The notes below the pieces were generated by a model, which ran no database searches, had not been told where the DNA came from, and saw only the letters and a program-made list of their open reading frames with translations. Of a stretch of 5,096 nt of DNA, positions 4,023-5,096 are shown piece by piece. The stretch is from positions 1 to 5,096 of the forward strand of contig CALFMA010000426.1 in NCBI GenBank assembly GCA_937880065.1, in the 5' to 3' direction. The position numbers and the translations under genes are program-made. The stretch's first letter is position 1. Every line of letters starts with the position of its first letter. This stretch comes from an uncultured Ruminococcus sp. Lineage in GTDB: Bacteria > Bacillota_A > Clostridia > Oscillospirales > Ruminococcaceae.

Positions 4023-5096
4023 TCATATTATTTGATCATCAGTATCAGGCTCAACATAAACCGCCACACCTCCACTCCAGTTTCCGTTCATTTTAAATCT
4101 GATGTCCAATGATTTATCTTCATTCTGATGAATGCGTACCTGATGTACAAGCATTCTCAGGTTCGTGTCGGTTATTATCCCTTCATCGATTATTCCTTGA
4201 ATAACCTGTGAAGCCTTGTGATAGTTTTTGTGTTTCTCCTTGCTGATTTTATCATATTCCCGACATTCATCTATTTTCTTTTTGTGTTCCTGTATCTGTG
4301 ATTCTCGTTCGGCTATCATCCTGTTGTAAATATCAGCGTGTTCCCTGTCTGATATCCTCTCTATGATAAGCTCTTCGATTTGTCTGTTTAATCCGTTTAT
4401 TGACTTTTCATGATTCTCAATCTGTTTGTCATATAACGGTTTCTTCTGATTCCAGTCACGAACTATCTTATCGTATTTATCACTCTCGGATAAAATATAT
4501 TCATGAAGCTGTCTTATTTCATCAACTACAAGTTCATCAAGCTGTTTTTCTCTCACAGTGTGTGGTGTACAGTATTCCTTGCCGTATCGGTGATGACTGT
4601 TGCAGGTGTATTCAATATATTCATTTCCTTTCAATTTGCGTTTCTTTGCTATCAGACTTGCACCACAGTCAGCACATTTTATTATTCCTGCATATCTGTG
4701 AAGCTTGTTCCCTTTCTTTGAGCGTGGATGTATCACAGCTCTTTGCGATAACAGAAACTGCGCCTGATCCCATACGCTTTTTTCTATAATCGGTTCACAG
4801 AAGTTCTCATGCCTGAATTGTTCTTCGGGTGGAATAATTGTCTTTGTCTTTTTGATTTTATTGGTTACTGTCTTATGATTTACCATAACTCCGATATACA
4901 ATTCATTTGTCAGTATCCGTTTTACAGATGTCTGTGCCCATAAATATCTCTTTGATATTTCAGGTCGCCAATCTGCAATTCTGCGTCGCTGATAGTATTC
5001 GGGAGATTTAATGCCCTTTGTATTCATCATCTTCGCTATGGTAGTAAGTCCATACCCTTGCACATACAGATTGAATACTTCTCTGACAATTTCAGC
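4023..5096 (-). CDS. Large serine recombinase, C-terminal part (partial)
   Basis: Site-specific DNA recombinase of the large serine family, which integrates and excises phages, conjugative elements or Tn4451-like transposons. The 357 visible residues run in from beyond the right edge; the catalytic resolvase domain with the nucleophilic serine is not in the window. The Recombinase domain is visible from the edge: REVFNLYVQGYGLTTIAKMM, then KSPEYYQRR and SVKRILTNELYIGVMVNHKT. A zinc ribbon follows, with KCADCG (C141, C144 of the visible part) and C165, C176. Then comes a long charged coiled coil (about 181-296), typical of these enzymes for synapsis control, and a C-terminal segment LVHQVRIHQNEDKSLDIRFK. 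A GTG at 5063 is not the start: the frame stays open to the edge and the domain continues. The stop TGA (complement of 4023-4025) lies ten bases past the tRNA operon terminator. The gene is more AT-rich and less codon-biased than efp or rpsU, as expected for acquired DNA. Confidence 0.93.
   Translation of the reverse strand, partial: AEIVREVFNLYVQGYGLTTIAKMMNTKGIKSPEYYQRRRIADWRPEISKRYLWAQTSVKRILTNELYIGVMVNHKTVTNKIKKTKTIIPPEEQFRHENFCEPIIEKSVWDQAQFLLSQRAVIHPRSKKGNKLHRYAGIIKCADCGASLIAKKRKLKGNEYIEYTCNSHHRYGKEYCTPHTVREKQLDELVVDEIRQLHEYILSESDKYDKIVRDWNQKKPLYDKQIENHEKSINGLNRQIEELIIERISDREHADIYNRMIAERESQIQEHKKKIDECREYDKISKEKHKNYHKASQVIQGIIDEGIITDTNLRMLVHQVRIHQNEDKSLDIRFKMNGNWSGGVAVYVEPDTDDQII

Noticed and set aside
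3575..4026. Minus-strand open frames that translate both repeat modules into similar peptides (NPYFYSVGLF... HSTAE), several of whose differences are silent in that frame.
   Set aside because: The silent changes include the compensated pseudoknot pair, and all core changes are explained by RNA loops and pairing. The frames run antisense through tRNA-Leu, lack convincing ribosome binding sites, and the upstream part (GLEPAR..., ACLPISP) is the familiar artefact of translating a tRNA backwards.
3894..4112. Plus-strand frame beginning MVKLANTHGSGPCERK.
   Set aside because: It is a translation of the tRNA-Leu gene itself and of the terminator; no ribosome binding site.
1..5096. CRISPR array, inverted-repeat insertion-sequence ends, origin-like repeats.
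   Set aside because: No regularly spaced repeats and no paired terminal inverted repeats were seen; the only long direct repeats are the two modules in the tRNA-like units.

Overview
The window looks like a chromosomal segment of a Clostridia-type Firmicute, most likely a Ruminococcus/Oscillospiraceae-like gut bacterium. This is an inference. It rests on the AT-rich intergenic DNA, strong sigma-A promoters with extended -10 boxes, purine-rich Shine-Dalgarno sites, the gene order aroQ - M24 peptidase - efp (as in Bacillus/Clostridia), and a CD1247-like acidic zinc-ribbon protein. No marker in the window fixes the genus.

Bases 1-3390 are a compact block of plus-strand housekeeping genes: the 3' end of leuS (leucyl-tRNA synthetase), rpsU (ribosomal protein bS21) with its own promoter and a structured leader, an intrinsic terminator, then aroQ (type II 3-dehydroquinase) almost touching a pepP/pepQ-type M24 aminopeptidase. 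Next come efp (elongation factor P) with its own promoter and a CD1247-like acidic zinc-ribbon protein closed by a strong terminator. The theme is translation and protein turnover: charging of tRNA-Leu, the 30S subunit, rescue of polyproline stalls (EF-P), and an X-Pro-type peptidase that may handle proline-containing peptides.

Bases 3439-4012 are the unusual part. A consensus promoter drives a short operon with no protein gene. It holds two tandem tRNA-Leu-like units (3481-3725 and 3726-3887), then a genuine tRNA-Leu(CAG) with encoded CCA (3888-3974), then a terminator. Each unit begins with the same 19-base tRNA-Leu 5' sequence as the real tRNA or a close variant of it, but neither has a tRNA 3' half. 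Each ends instead in an ~89-base conserved module that folds into a bulged hairpin plus an H-type pseudoknot. Between the two copies, every substitution in the 66-base structured core falls in a loop or is a compensated T-A to C-G pair. This is the best candidate in the window for an undescribed structured RNA.

Bases 4023-5096 hold the C-terminal part of a large serine recombinase on the minus strand, running off the right edge. It signals an integrated mobile element directly beside the tRNA-Leu operon; the shared terminator hairpin (3981-4012) lies between them.
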